Positions 28,563 to 36,625 of a DNA stretch of 64,000 bases are shown here, piece by piece (position 1 is the stretch's first letter; every line of letters starts with the position of its first letter). The translations under genes and the position numbers were made by a program. The notes beneath the pieces are model-generated. The model was not told where the DNA came from and did no database searches. It saw only the letters and a list, made by a program, of their open reading frames with translations. Where the stretch lies: NCBI GenBank assembly GCA_041745515.1, contig JBGTIU010000202.1:1-64000 (forward strand), written 5' to 3'. Source of the stretch: JAKFWF01 sp041745515 (GTDB lineage: Bacteria; Pseudomonadota; Alphaproteobacteria; Rhizobiales; Hyphomicrobiaceae).

Positions 28563-29252
28563 ATGCATTTTTATCAAAATGAACGTTCGGCGCTTTTTAT
28601 TGACGGCGCTAACCTCTACGCCACCGCCAAGGCGCTGCAGTTTGACATCGATTATAAGCGCCTGTTGAACCTCTTTCGGCAAAAAGGGCAACTTGTCAGG
28701 GCGCTATATTACACCGCTCTAATAGAGGATCAGGAATATTCATCTATTCGACCACTTGTAGATTGGCTGGATTATAATGGATACTCGATGGTTACGAAGC
28801 CCACAAAGGAATTTACAGATTCCATGGGTCGACGAAAAATAAAAGGTAATATGGATATTGAGCTTGCGGTAGATGCAATGCGCCTTGCTGATAACCTTGA
28901 CCATATTATTCTTTTCTCTGGCGACGGTGATTTTAAATCATTGGTTGCGGCATTGCAGCAGAAGGGAAAACGGGTCAGCGTTGTTTCCACGCTGCAAACT
29001 CAACCTCCAATGGTTGCTGATGATCTGCGGCGGCAGGCGGATCAATTTATCGACTTAGCTGATTTGGAGCCGATGATCAGCCGTGATCAGGGCGCATCGC
29101 GCCCCGCCGCTACAGCTGCGCGACCGTCTGACCGGCCCGAGCGGTCGGTCGAGCGAGCATATGTCGGGCGCAGGGAACCCGGTGCGCGTGCTGCTGTCGA
29201 GCCTGCCGATTATGAAAATGACGCGCCCGCGACCACCGGCAGGGGCGGCTAA
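28563..29252 (+). CDS. NYN-domain (LabA/DUF88) putative ribonuclease
   Basis: PIN-like NYN fold. The acidic site residues are visible in ALFIDGANLYATAKAL, then KGNMDIELAVDAMRLAD and IILFSGDGDFKSLVAAL, and the domain ends near residue 165. A Ser/Arg/Pro/Ala-rich tail of about 65 residues follows. NYN proteins are single-stranded RNA nucleases or nucleotide-binding proteins; the target is unknown. The first 500 bases are clearly richer in A and T than the neighbours (many ATT, TAT and AAA codons). The glycosylase gene follows after 12 bases, so the two are co-transcribed. Confidence 0.88.
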   Translation: MHFYQNERSALFIDGANLYATAKALQFDIDYKRLLNLFRQKGQLVRALYYTALIEDQEYSSIRPLVDWLDYNGYSMVTKPTKEFTDSMGRRKIKGNMDIELAVDAMRLADNLDHIILFSGDGDFKSLVAALQQKGKRVSVVSTLQTQPPMVADDLRRQADQFIDLADLEPMISRDQGASRPAATAARPSDRPERSVERAYVGRREPGARAAVEPADYENDAPATTGRGG

Positions 29253-29264
29253 CCGCCAGCGCAA

Positions 29265-29921
29265 GTGGGATCCGGGCCTGAACCGCCGCACGATTGCATT
29301 CTATGCCCGAGATTGGCGGCGTTCCTGGGGCTGCAGCGCTGTGTCAAACCCACGTGGCACAACGCCCCTGTGAAATCGTTCGGCTCAGACACCGCGGAGC
29401 TGCTCATTGTCGGCCTCGCCCCTGGCATGAAGGGCGCAAACAGAACCGGGCGACCGTTCACCGGCGACTACGCCGGCGAGCTCCTTTACGGCACAATGCT
29501 GGAGTTCGGCTTGGCCAAGGGCGTGTTTCGGGCAAGGCCTGACGATGGGCTCACTCTATCGCGCTCGATGATCACCAACGCGGTGCGCTGCGTGCCACCT
29601 GAGAACAAGCCGAGCCCTGCTGAAATCGCCACCTGCCGGACGTTCCTCGTACAACGCATTGCAAGCCTGCCGCGGCTGCGGGTAATTCTGGCGCTGGGGC
29701 GGATCGCACATGACACGACGCTCAAGGCTCTTCAATGCGGAAAAGCGGCGCACCCTTTCTCGCATGGTGCGCGCCACCGCTTAAAGCGGTCATCTGATTC
29801 TGGATTGATACTGCACGACAGTTATCATTGCTCGCGCTATAATACCAATACAGGACGACTTACGACACCAATGTTTCACGCCGTATTTCGAGAAATTATC
29901 AACGACCTCAACGCGCCTTAA
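29265..29921 (+). CDS. Uracil-DNA glycosylase, family 5 (UDGb)-like
   Basis: Base-excision repair enzyme. The N-terminal cysteine motif DCILCPRLAAF is the start of an iron-sulfur site; motif A GLAPGMKGANRTGRPFTGD is characteristic of the family 5 type, which removes uracil, hypoxanthine and other bases without the usual catalytic Asp. Motif C is HDSYHCSRYNTNTGRLT. Further Cys are in TNAVRCVPPENKPSPAE and ATCRTFL. The start is GTG 29265, since the NYN stop codon is in the same frame just upstream. Length 218 residues is normal. Its end overlaps the peroxiredoxin pseudogene by 14 bases. Confidence 0.88.
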   Translation: MGSGPEPPHDCILCPRLAAFLGLQRCVKPTWHNAPVKSFGSDTAELLIVGLAPGMKGANRTGRPFTGDYAGELLYGTMLEFGLAKGVFRARPDDGLTLSRSMITNAVRCVPPENKPSPAEIATCRTFLVQRIASLPRLRVILALGRIAHDTTLKALQCGKAAHPFSHGARHRLKRSSDSGLILHDSYHCSRYNTNTGRLTTPMFHAVFREIINDLNAP

Positions 29922-30330
29922 GCCGCGCTTCATCAGCATAACCGGCCTTCGCGGCACACCATGCCAAAGCCTCGCGCGGACGCGTGTCCGGCCGGGCAAT
30001 TGGATAAAACACCCGGTCAATTTTTCCCTTGCTCAAAATAATTGTCAGCCTGCATAAATTACGCATCCCGCCGGCTTTGAAGCGGGCAACCGCAAAGCGC
30101 CTGACAATGCGAAGTGCGGTCGCTGACCAGCAGATATGCTGTTTCAATCGAACAGCCGGTTCGCGGTGATGATCGGTGGTTTGGCTTGACAGCCATAAAC
30201 GGCCATGCCGGGGAGGCTCGAGAAATTCACAGTCGAACCTGCGGTGGTCGACAATGCAACACTTGGAACCGGACGCTTTCGTCAAGTGCCGGGCGGCGCC
30301 CGCGTCCATGGGGGCGGGCCACGGCCATCT
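29908..30330 (-). pseudogene. Decayed peroxiredoxin-like gene (tandem duplicate of the next gene)
   Basis: The N-terminal APMDAGAARHLT matches APVDDGAARHMT of the intact gene at 30333-30926. The following stretch matches only after a frame change (VALSTTAGSTVNFSSLPGM, compared with VALPATDGRNVSLAQLLGL) and runs into a stop. The middle part with the redox cysteines is gone. The C-terminal part returns in another frame (LTIILSKGKIDRVFYPIARP, compared with LALIIDDGVVAHTLYPVFPP) and ends in EALAWCAAKAGYADEA. An open frame across it is coincidental. At least two frame changes and a deletion of roughly 60 codons make it non-functional. Confidence 0.78.
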
Positions 30331-30332
30331 GG

Positions 30333-30926
30333 TCATGTAATGGCTCGACGGTTGGCCTGCAGCCATGCCAGCGCATCGCCGGCGTTCCGGTCGGGCGGAA
30401 AAACTGGATAGAGCGTATGTGCGACGACGCCATCGTCGATGATCAGGGCCAGCCGCTTGATGAGCGTGAGGCCCGCCACTTGCATGGTCGGCAAACGCAC
30501 GGCGGTGGTGAGCGCCAAAGCCTCGTCCGACAACAGCGGAAACGGCAGATGCAGCCGCCCTGCTGCCTCCTGCTGATAGGCGGTGTCCTGGGTCGATAGC
30601 CCGAACACGTAGGCCGCGCCGGCAGCTTTCAACTCACCATGAAGATCGCGAAAGGCACAGCTTTGCGGCGTGCAACCGCGCGCTCCAGGGATCATATCCC
30701 AGTCGTCGACGAGGCTGACGTTGCCGGGCTGGCCGGTGCGCGGATAGGCGAACACGATCGTCAGGCCAAGCAACTGTGCCAGCGAAACATTTCGGCCGTC
30801 GGTGGCGGGCAGCGCCACGTCCGGCAGCGTCATGCCGGTCATGTGCCGGGCCGCGCCGTCATCGACCGGCGCCGGGATCGTCGACCAGTCGACGTGAAGG
30901 AGATTTGGATTTGCTGCGTTGACCAC
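30333..30926 (-). CDS. Peroxiredoxin / redoxin-domain protein (PrxQ/BCP-like cysteine motif)
   Basis: A thioredoxin-fold peroxidase candidate of 197 residues. Its active-site segment PGARGCTPQSCAFRD has the GCTxxxC spacing of PrxQ/BCP proteins, with peroxidatic and resolving cysteines close together. Other family pieces are VALPATDGRNVSLAQLLGLT at the N-terminus and LYPVFPPDRNAGDALAWLQA at the end. The start is GTG 30926. The SDR gene ends 4 bases upstream, so they are co-transcribed. A broken copy lies directly downstream. Confidence 0.82.
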   Translation of the reverse strand: MVNAANPNLLHVDWSTIPAPVDDGAARHMTGMTLPDVALPATDGRNVSLAQLLGLTIVFAYPRTGQPGNVSLVDDWDMIPGARGCTPQSCAFRDLHGELKAAGAAYVFGLSTQDTAYQQEAAGRLHLPFPLLSDEALALTTAVRLPTMQVAGLTLIKRLALIIDDGVVAHTLYPVFPPDRNAGDALAWLQANRRAIT

Positions 30927-30930
30927 GTTG

Positions 30931-31626
30931 CTAAACCCCCTTGGTCAATCCGCCGTCGACGCGGATGTTTTGGCCGATCACGTAGGACGCCGCGTCTGAT
31001 AGCAGGAACGCGACGACGTTGGCGATCTCCGCTGTCGTCGCGTAGCGCCCAGCCGGGATGCGCGCGCGGCGGTCGGCTTTCTCGGGCAGGCTGTCGACGA
31101 AGCCCGGCAGCACGGCGTTCATGCGGATGCCGTCCTTGGCATAAGTGTCGGCATAGAGTTTGACGAACGCGCCGAGCGCCGCCCGCAGCGTTGTCATCGG
31201 GAAATCAGCCTCCGGTTCATAGGCCGCGTAGGACGAAAGCGCCACGATCGAACCGCTCCTCCGCGCCTGCATGATTGGCGTGACGAGGCGCGCCGCTCGG
31301 ACCACCGACAGCATCGTCATGTCGAGTCCGGCGTGCCAATCGGCGTCGGTCAACGACAGCAGCGGGCCCTTCGGTGGGTGACCGGCATTGAGTACGGCAG
31401 CGTCGAGCCGGCCGAATTTTCGCGTGGTCTCATCGACGAGGCGTTGCAGATCAGCCGGTTCTGTGACACTGCCGCGCACGGCAATGCCGCCGAGTTCGCT
31501 GGCCAGCTTGACGACACCTTCACCGGGCGATAGCAATCCCAGCTTATAGCCATCCGCCGCGAGCTTGCGGGCAATGCCCGCCCCGATGCCGCGCCCCGCG
31601 GCGGTTACGATTGCAACCTTTGTCAT
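30931..31626 (-). CDS. SDR-family oxidoreductase with non-canonical active site
   Basis: A Rossmann-fold short-chain dehydrogenase: cofactor motif TAAGRGIGAGIA at residues 9-20, NAG in AVLNAGHPP, catalytic Ser region IVALSSYAAYE, and C-terminal IRMNAVLPGFVDSLPEK and GQNIRVDGGLT. The usual Tyr-x-x-x-Lys pair is not found: the expected site reads DFPMTTLRAALGAF, with Met where Tyr should be and Arg where Lys should be. It may bind cofactor without standard catalysis or use other residues. ATG 31626 follows GAGGAG; a GTG 6 bases further up is less well placed. Confidence 0.85.
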   Translation of the reverse strand: MTKVAIVTAAGRGIGAGIARKLAADGYKLGLLSPGEGVVKLASELGGIAVRGSVTEPADLQRLVDETTRKFGRLDAAVLNAGHPPKGPLLSLTDADWHAGLDMTMLSVVRAARLVTPIMQARRSGSIVALSSYAAYEPEADFPMTTLRAALGAFVKLYADTYAKDGIRMNAVLPGFVDSLPEKADRRARIPAGRYATTAEIANVVAFLLSDAASYVIGQNIRVDGGLTKGV

Positions 31627-31657
31627 CGACACACACTCCTCAATCGACGAACCACGC

Positions 31658-32404
31658 TCAGCTTTTTACCCGCAGATGATAGCGGCCGTGCGCTCGATAG
31701 CCGAGATGCTTGTAGAGTGCCTGCGCCGGCGCATTGTTCTCGAGGGCCTGCAACGCCGCGAGCCGGCAGCCATGACCGGCGCCCCAAGCCTCCAACCCTG
31801 ACATCACCCGGGACGCGGCGCCGGTGCCTCGCGCCTCGGCCAGCGTTGCAACACATTCGGCGATGACGATGCCCTCGTGCGCGACGGCAAGAGCGGTTGC
31901 GATCACGCGGCCATCGCGTTGAACGGCACAGAACGCGCTTGGCCGTGGAATTCGCGCCAGGATCTGCGGCGCTACTCGCTTGCGCTCCGGCGTGATCACG
32001 CTCGAGTAGCACGCAAACCAATCGGCAACCGCCGTGTCGAAGTAGACGACATCAGGTGGTTGCGATGCGGCTCGATCGATCGATTTGGCAAGCGTCAGGC
32101 AGGGATCACTGATCGTATATCCTCGATCCTCCAGCTGACGGTCGAGCCCGATCGGCGCACTGACATCAGACACCTGAAACATCGGCTTCGCGCCGCGCGC
32201 CGCATAGCGCCGCTCCGCCTCGTCGATCGCGGCTTCGACATCAGCGCCTCCGAACTGCAATGCCGAGACCGAATTAGCCCGTTGCGACCCGCCGTCCGAA
32301 TAACGCCAAAGCCAACCTTCGAGATCGGCCGTCTCCAACGCTGGCCAAGCGTTTACACCGGCCCGCTCGATCCTCATGAGCAGTGTAGAGCCCAAGTCCA
32401 TCAC
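31658..32404 (-). CDS. GNAT-family N-acetyltransferase
   Basis: A 248-residue protein whose last 120 residues form a GNAT domain: CAVQRDGRVIATALAVAHEG, the acetyl-CoA loop ATLAEARGTGAASRVMSGLE and ALENNAPAQALYKHLGYRAH. The N-terminal part (LEGWLWRYSDGGSQRANSVS) looks like a second, degenerate GNAT-like lobe, as in tandem GNATs. The substrate is unknown. It is the first gene of a minus-strand string GNAT, SDR, peroxiredoxin. ATG 32404 follows a weak GACGGG sequence. Confidence 0.82.
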   Translation of the reverse strand: MMDLGSTLLMRIERAGVNAWPALETADLEGWLWRYSDGGSQRANSVSALQFGGADVEAAIDEAERRYAARGAKPMFQVSDVSAPIGLDRQLEDRGYTISDPCLTLAKSIDRAASQPPDVVYFDTAVADWFACYSSVITPERKRVAPQILARIPRPSAFCAVQRDGRVIATALAVAHEGIVIAECVATLAEARGTGAASRVMSGLEAWGAGHGCRLAALQALENNAPAQALYKHLGYRAHGRYHLRVKS

Positions 32405-32432
32405 CCGTCGTCAATAGTCGAAATGCGATGCC

Positions 32433-32523
32433 CGTAGGTTGGATCAAGCTTTTCGCGCGACCCAACAGGGCTGGCACCGCTCGTGGAAGTTGGGTCGCGC
32501 AAGGGGGCTTGACCCAACCTACG
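32433..32523. repeat. Nested inverted repeat (REP/MITE-like palindromic element)
   Basis: Outer arms CGTAGGTTGGATCAAGC (from 32433) and GCTTGACCCAACCTACG (to 32523) pair with one mismatch. Inside them GCGCGACCCAAC (32455-32466) and GTTGGGTCGCGC (32489-32500) pair perfectly. This GTAGGTTGG/CCCAACCTAC core is familiar from dispersed repeats in many proteobacteria. It sits between the GNAT and smpB genes, both on the minus strand, and may be a short non-autonomous element or a transcript-end structure. Confidence 0.75.
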
Positions 32524-32561
32524 TTCTACGTTCGAGCCCCCGAGAATTGAAATGCCCGCAA

Positions 32562-33038
32562 TCACCCCTTGTCCCGCATGATGCGCGCTTTCTCGCGGTT
32601 CCAATCGCGCTTCTTCTCGGTCTCGCGCTTGTCGTGCAGCTTCTTGCCCTGGGCGAGCCCGAGCTTGAGCTTCGCCCGCCCACGCTCGTTGAAATAGAGC
32701 TCAAGCGGTACGATCGTCATCCCCTGTCGCTCGGTCGCGATCTTGAGCTTGTGGATTTCGCGTTTGTGCATCAGGAGCTTGCGCGGACGTCGCGGCGCAT
32801 GATTGTAGAACGGCCCGGCCAGCTGGTACTCGGGAATATAAGCGTTGAGCAGCATCAGCCCCTCGGGCTCGACCGAGGCGTAGCTCTCCGCGATGGTGGA
32901 ATGGCCCCTGCGCAGTGACTTCACTTCCGTGCCGGTCAGCATGATGCCGGCCTCGTACACGTCGGTTACGAAGTATTCGAAGCGCGCCTTTCGGTTTTCG
33001 GCAACAGTCTTGCGACCGTCGTCCTTTTTGGCGGCCAT
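32562..33038 (-). CDS. smpB: SsrA-binding protein SmpB
   Basis: Partner of tmRNA in rescue of stalled ribosomes. The N-terminus NRKARFEYFVTDVYEAGIML and the conserved TGTEVKSLRRGHSTIAESYA and HAPRRPRKLLMHKREIHKL are all present; the Lys/Arg-rich tail (KRDWNREKARIMRDKG) is typical. Length 158 residues is normal. Its start codon shares one base with the stop of dapA (TAATG), so the two are coupled. Downstream is the palindromic element. Confidence 0.96.
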   Translation of the reverse strand: MAAKKDDGRKTVAENRKARFEYFVTDVYEAGIMLTGTEVKSLRRGHSTIAESYASVEPEGLMLLNAYIPEYQLAGPFYNHAPRRPRKLLMHKREIHKLKIATERQGMTIVPLELYFNERGRAKLKLGLAQGKKLHDKRETEKKRDWNREKARIMRDKG

Positions 33039-33928
33039 TATTCAGCGGCCTTCGCCGCGGTCACCCCGGCCGCCGCCATCGCCGCATCGACCGCCTTCTT
33101 GGTCGCCTCGCCGAGCGGTGCCAGCGGCAGGCGGCAGAAGGCCGAACCGAAGCCCAGCCGCGACGTGGCGTATTTCACAGGCGCCGGGCTGGTCTCGACG
33201 AACAGCGCCTCGTGCAGCGGCATCAGGACATCCTGCAACTCGAGCGCGCGGCGAAAGTTGCCGGCCTGGCACGCCGCCTGGAACTCCGCACACAACCGCG
33301 GAGCGACGTTCGCCGTCACCGAGATGGCGCCATGCCCGCCATGCGCATTGAAACCGAGCGCGCTGGCGTCCTCGCCGGTCAAGTAGCTGAGCGGCTTGGA
33401 GATGAGCTGCCGGTGCTGTGACATGCGCGCGACGTTGGCCGTCGCATCCTTGACGCCTGCAACATTCTTCAATTCGGCGATCCGCGCCATGGTCACGGCG
33501 GAAATGTCGACAATGGTCCGCGCCGGCACGTTGTAGACGATGATCGGGATGTCGACCGCATCGCTGATCGCCTTGAAGTGGAGGTATAGGCCCTCCTGCG
33601 TCGGCTTGTTGTAGTAGCCGGTGGAATGCAGCACGGCGGCGGCACCGACTTTCTTGGCGAAAGCGGTCAGCTCGATCGCCTCCTCGGTCGAGTTCGAGCC
33701 GGCGCCGGCAATCACCGGGACGCGGCCTCGGGCAGCCTCGATACAGACCTCGATCACGCGCTTGTGCTCGTCATGGCTCAGCGTCGGCGTCTCGCCGGTA
33801 GTACCGACGGGGACCAGCCCACTGGTGCCTTCGCGGATTTGCCAGTCGACAAAACGCGTGAATGTCGCCTCGTCAACCTTGCCATTCTTGAACGGCGTGA
33901 TGAGCGCCGTATTCGATCCCTTGAACAT
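33038..33928 (-). CDS. dapA: 4-hydroxy-tetrahydrodipicolinate synthase
   Basis: First step of the lysine/diaminopimelate branch: pyruvate plus aspartate semialdehyde. Catalytic residues by family position: Thr43-Thr44 in PVGTTGET, Tyr132 in VYNVPART, Schiff-base Lys160 in AGVKDATAN and Arg137. The segment around the tyrosine supplied by the neighbouring subunit reads HSTGYYNKPTQEGLY instead of the more common VTPYYN. The start at 33928 gives 296 residues; the frame runs on to 34180 without family resemblance. smpB follows with a one-base overlap. Confidence 0.95.
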   Translation of the reverse strand: MFKGSNTALITPFKNGKVDEATFTRFVDWQIREGTSGLVPVGTTGETPTLSHDEHKRVIEVCIEAARGRVPVIAGAGSNSTEEAIELTAFAKKVGAAAVLHSTGYYNKPTQEGLYLHFKAISDAVDIPIIVYNVPARTIVDISAVTMARIAELKNVAGVKDATANVARMSQHRQLISKPLSYLTGEDASALGFNAHGGHGAISVTANVAPRLCAEFQAACQAGNFRRALELQDVLMPLHEALFVETSPAPVKYATSRLGFGSAFCRLPLAPLGEATKKAVDAAMAAAGVTAAKAAE

Positions 33929-34089
33929 ATGCTGTCCGCCTTGAATGTGAGGCTGGCAGCCTATGCGCTTCGATGCAGTGTCGCAAGTAGAGCGGTCGCC
34001 GGACATCGCTATATGCTGCCGTCTTGACTGCTGCCTTCGATTGGCCGCGAACTCCTGCTGGATCGTGGCAAAATCGGGGAGCCAATACC

Positions 34090-36372
34090 ATGTACAGCAC
34101 GGACCGAGCAGCGCAATCGAGTTTGAGGCCAATCGCACGCTTGGCGGTCGCCGTCGCCATCGTCGCTGGTTTGCCTGCACCGACCCATGCCCAGCAGGCG
34201 TCAGTCGTCAAGTCGGCGGTCGCCGCCCCAACAGCTGCCCCGCCTGCAGCGGCACCAAAAGCTGCAGCGCCGACAAATCCGGCGCCCATTACGCTTCCAG
34301 CTGTCGCAGCCGCAGAAGGCGCGCGTGTGGCAACGTTCGACGCCGCCGTTGCCAAAGTGCGCAGCCTCGCGCCATCGGTCGTCGATGCGCAAGCCATCCG
34401 TGATGCCGTGGCCGCTTTCGCCGCGAACGATGTCAACAAGGGTCGAGCGTTGCGCGACAAAATAAGCGATGCCACCGGCCGCAAGCTGGTCGACTGGTTC
34501 CGGCTGCGGGCCGGCCTCGGCGAGGCGCCAGAGTATCGGGCCTTTCTCGACGCCAACCCGGCCTGGCCCGACCGCACCGTGCTCAATCAGCGCCTTGACG
34601 AGGCTCTGTTCACCCGGGGCGGCAGCCCAACGAGCATCAAGGCCATCTACAAAGACGGCGAACCACGGACAGCCGCCGGCTTTGCGGCGCTGGCCTCGGC
34701 GCACCTCGCGGAAGGCGACGAGACGACGGCGCGGACGCTCGCCTCTCGAGCTTGGCGCACGCTTGATATCACGGCGACATTGGAGACCGGTTTCCTCGAC
34801 CGTTTCAGCAAGTTCCTGACCGAAGCCGACCACAAGCGGCGGCTCGACCGGCTGTTGATGGACGACATCCGTTGGGAGGGCGAGCGCAACGCGCGAGCCG
34901 ATATCGTCCGCCGGCTGATCCCGAAACTCGGCGCCGTTGAAAAGAAGAAGGCCGAGGCGCGGCTTGCGGTGTTCCTCAAGGCAGCGGCGGCCCGGCAGAT
35001 GATGGACGCGCTACCAGCACCGGCGGCAGACAGCACCAAGGACTGGGGCCTTGTCTATCACCAGATCCAGCTCAGGCGCCGCCTCAACCGCGACGAGGAG
35101 GCCTGGAAGCTGCTGGCTAGTGCGCCAGCAGACGCCAGCGTCTTGGTCAACCCCGACGAGTGGTGGCTGGAGCGGCGCGCCAACGCCTATCAGGCCATGA
35201 AGGCTGGCAAGCCGCGCATGGCCTATGACATCGTCAAGGACGCGGGCACCCTGAGCGTCAATCCGGCCAAGGAGCAGGCGCTTTTCGCCGGTTGGCTCGC
35301 CCTGCGCCTGCTCAACGACCCGAAGTCCGCGGACGACCATTTCCGGTTCATGCGCAAGATCGCCGACGGTCCGCTCAGTCAGGCTAAGGCAGACTATTGG
35401 CTCGGGCGCACGGCGGAGGCGCTCGGAGACAAGGCGCGCGCGGCCGAGCATTACAAATCGGGCGCCAGGTTTGCCGACACGTTCCACGGTCAACTGTCGC
35501 GGCAGCGCTTCGACCCAAGCAGCAAGCTGGCCTTTGGGCCACCCGCCGCTCCGGACGCCGGCGAGATCGAGCGGTTCAATGCGTCCGACGCCGTGCAGGC
35601 GGCCGTCATCGCACGCAAATCGGGGCTGGAAACAGGAATCACGCGAGCTTTCCTCGGTCACTTTGCGCGTCACTTCAAGTCTGAGGCCGAGGTCGCGATG
35701 GTTGCGCATCTCGCCGAAGCGTTCGGCGACACGCAGATGGCGGTCCGCATAGGCAAACTCGGCATCGCGCGCGGCTTCAATCTTGTCAGCTACGCTTATC
35801 CCGTTCACCCGTTCCCGGCCTACTCCAGCTTGCGGGTGGCGCCCGAGACAGCACTGCTGCTCGGCATCGCGCGACAAGAGAGCGAGTTCAACGGCCAGAC
35901 AGTTTCCGGAGCGGGAGCGCGTGGCGTGCTGCAGGTGATGCCGATCACCGCCAAGCACGTCTGCCGCGACTACAAGATCAAGTGCGACATTCCGCGTTTG
36001 CTGACGGATGCGTCCTACAACGCCATGATTGCCAGCGCCTACATCGCCGACCGCATGGGTGAATTCCGCGGCAGCTATGTTCTCGGTACAGCGGGCTACA
36101 ATGCCGGGCCGGGCCGTGCACGGCAGTGGATGCGTGAGTTTGGCGATCCGCGCGATCCGAACGTGGATGTGATTGACTGGATTTATCGGATTCCCTTCGA
36201 GGAAACTCGCGAGTACGTCCAGAAAGTGCTGGCCAACACGCAGGTTTATCGGGCGCGCCTGGGCCAGGCCCAAACGGCGCTGCGCATCAATGACGATCTG
36301 GCGCGCGCCCGGGGCGACAATCAGCCGCCGGACCAATTGTTGAAGGAAATGCCGGCGGCCGCGAAGCAGTAG
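34090..36372 (+). CDS. Soluble lytic murein transglycosylase (Slt70-like)
   Basis: Periplasmic enzyme that cleaves glycan strands to form 1,6-anhydro ends. ATG 34090 has a GGGGAG box 9 bases upstream and starts a signal peptide (LAVAVAIVAGLPAPTHAQ). An Ala/Pro-rich linker to about residue 85 leads into a helical superhelix (residues 90-570) and the SLT domain: LLLGIARQESEFN with catalytic Glu597, GARGVLQVMPITA, TAGYNAGPGRARQW and IPFEETREYVQKVL. A TTG at 34024 would add unlikely residues. The unusual part is the long Ala/Pro stretch before the superhelix. Confidence 0.92.
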   Translation: MYSTDRAAQSSLRPIARLAVAVAIVAGLPAPTHAQQASVVKSAVAAPTAAPPAAAPKAAAPTNPAPITLPAVAAAEGARVATFDAAVAKVRSLAPSVVDAQAIRDAVAAFAANDVNKGRALRDKISDATGRKLVDWFRLRAGLGEAPEYRAFLDANPAWPDRTVLNQRLDEALFTRGGSPTSIKAIYKDGEPRTAAGFAALASAHLAEGDETTARTLASRAWRTLDITATLETGFLDRFSKFLTEADHKRRLDRLLMDDIRWEGERNARADIVRRLIPKLGAVEKKKAEARLAVFLKAAAARQMMDALPAPAADSTKDWGLVYHQIQLRRRLNRDEEAWKLLASAPADASVLVNPDEWWLERRANAYQAMKAGKPRMAYDIVKDAGTLSVNPAKEQALFAGWLALRLLNDPKSADDHFRFMRKIADGPLSQAKADYWLGRTAEALGDKARAAEHYKSGARFADTFHGQLSRQRFDPSSKLAFGPPAAPDAGEIERFNASDAVQAAVIARKSGLETGITRAFLGHFARHFKSEAEVAMVAHLAEAFGDTQMAVRIGKLGIARGFNLVSYAYPVHPFPAYSSLRVAPETALLLGIARQESEFNGQTVSGAGARGVLQVMPITAKHVCRDYKIKCDIPRLLTDASYNAMIASAYIADRMGEFRGSYVLGTAGYNAGPGRARQWMREFGDPRDPNVDVIDWIYRIPFEETREYVQKVLANTQVYRARLGQAQTALRINDDLARARGDNQPPDQLLKEMPAAAKQ

Positions 36373-36625
36373 CCTGAGCGCGGCGGCAATCCCGCTTCGA
36401 CGCGGAGCCCGTAACGGGTCTTAGCACATGGCGAACGGAACCATATCGGCACACACTAAACGAAAAAGCGCCAAGCCGATGCGACCTTCAACGGGTTGTT
36501 TACGGTTGTGGGGCAATCTCAGACTCGTTGAGTGAGTTGCCGATCACTGCATGTGCGAAAACGGAACACCTGATCCGTTGATGCGCGCGGCCCGGCACGG
36601 TCCCGTTGCGTTAGTCGAGTGCACC

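Noticed and set aside
29908..30366. 152-residue minus-strand open frame as a real hypothetical gene
   Set aside because: Pieces of a peroxiredoxin-like protein occur in different frames across it, so the open frame is accidental and the locus is a pseudogene.
36395..36425. CCCGTAACGGG palindrome after the lytic transglycosylase gene as a terminator
   Set aside because: The stem has at most 5 pairs with a one-base loop and no T-run, too weak to call.
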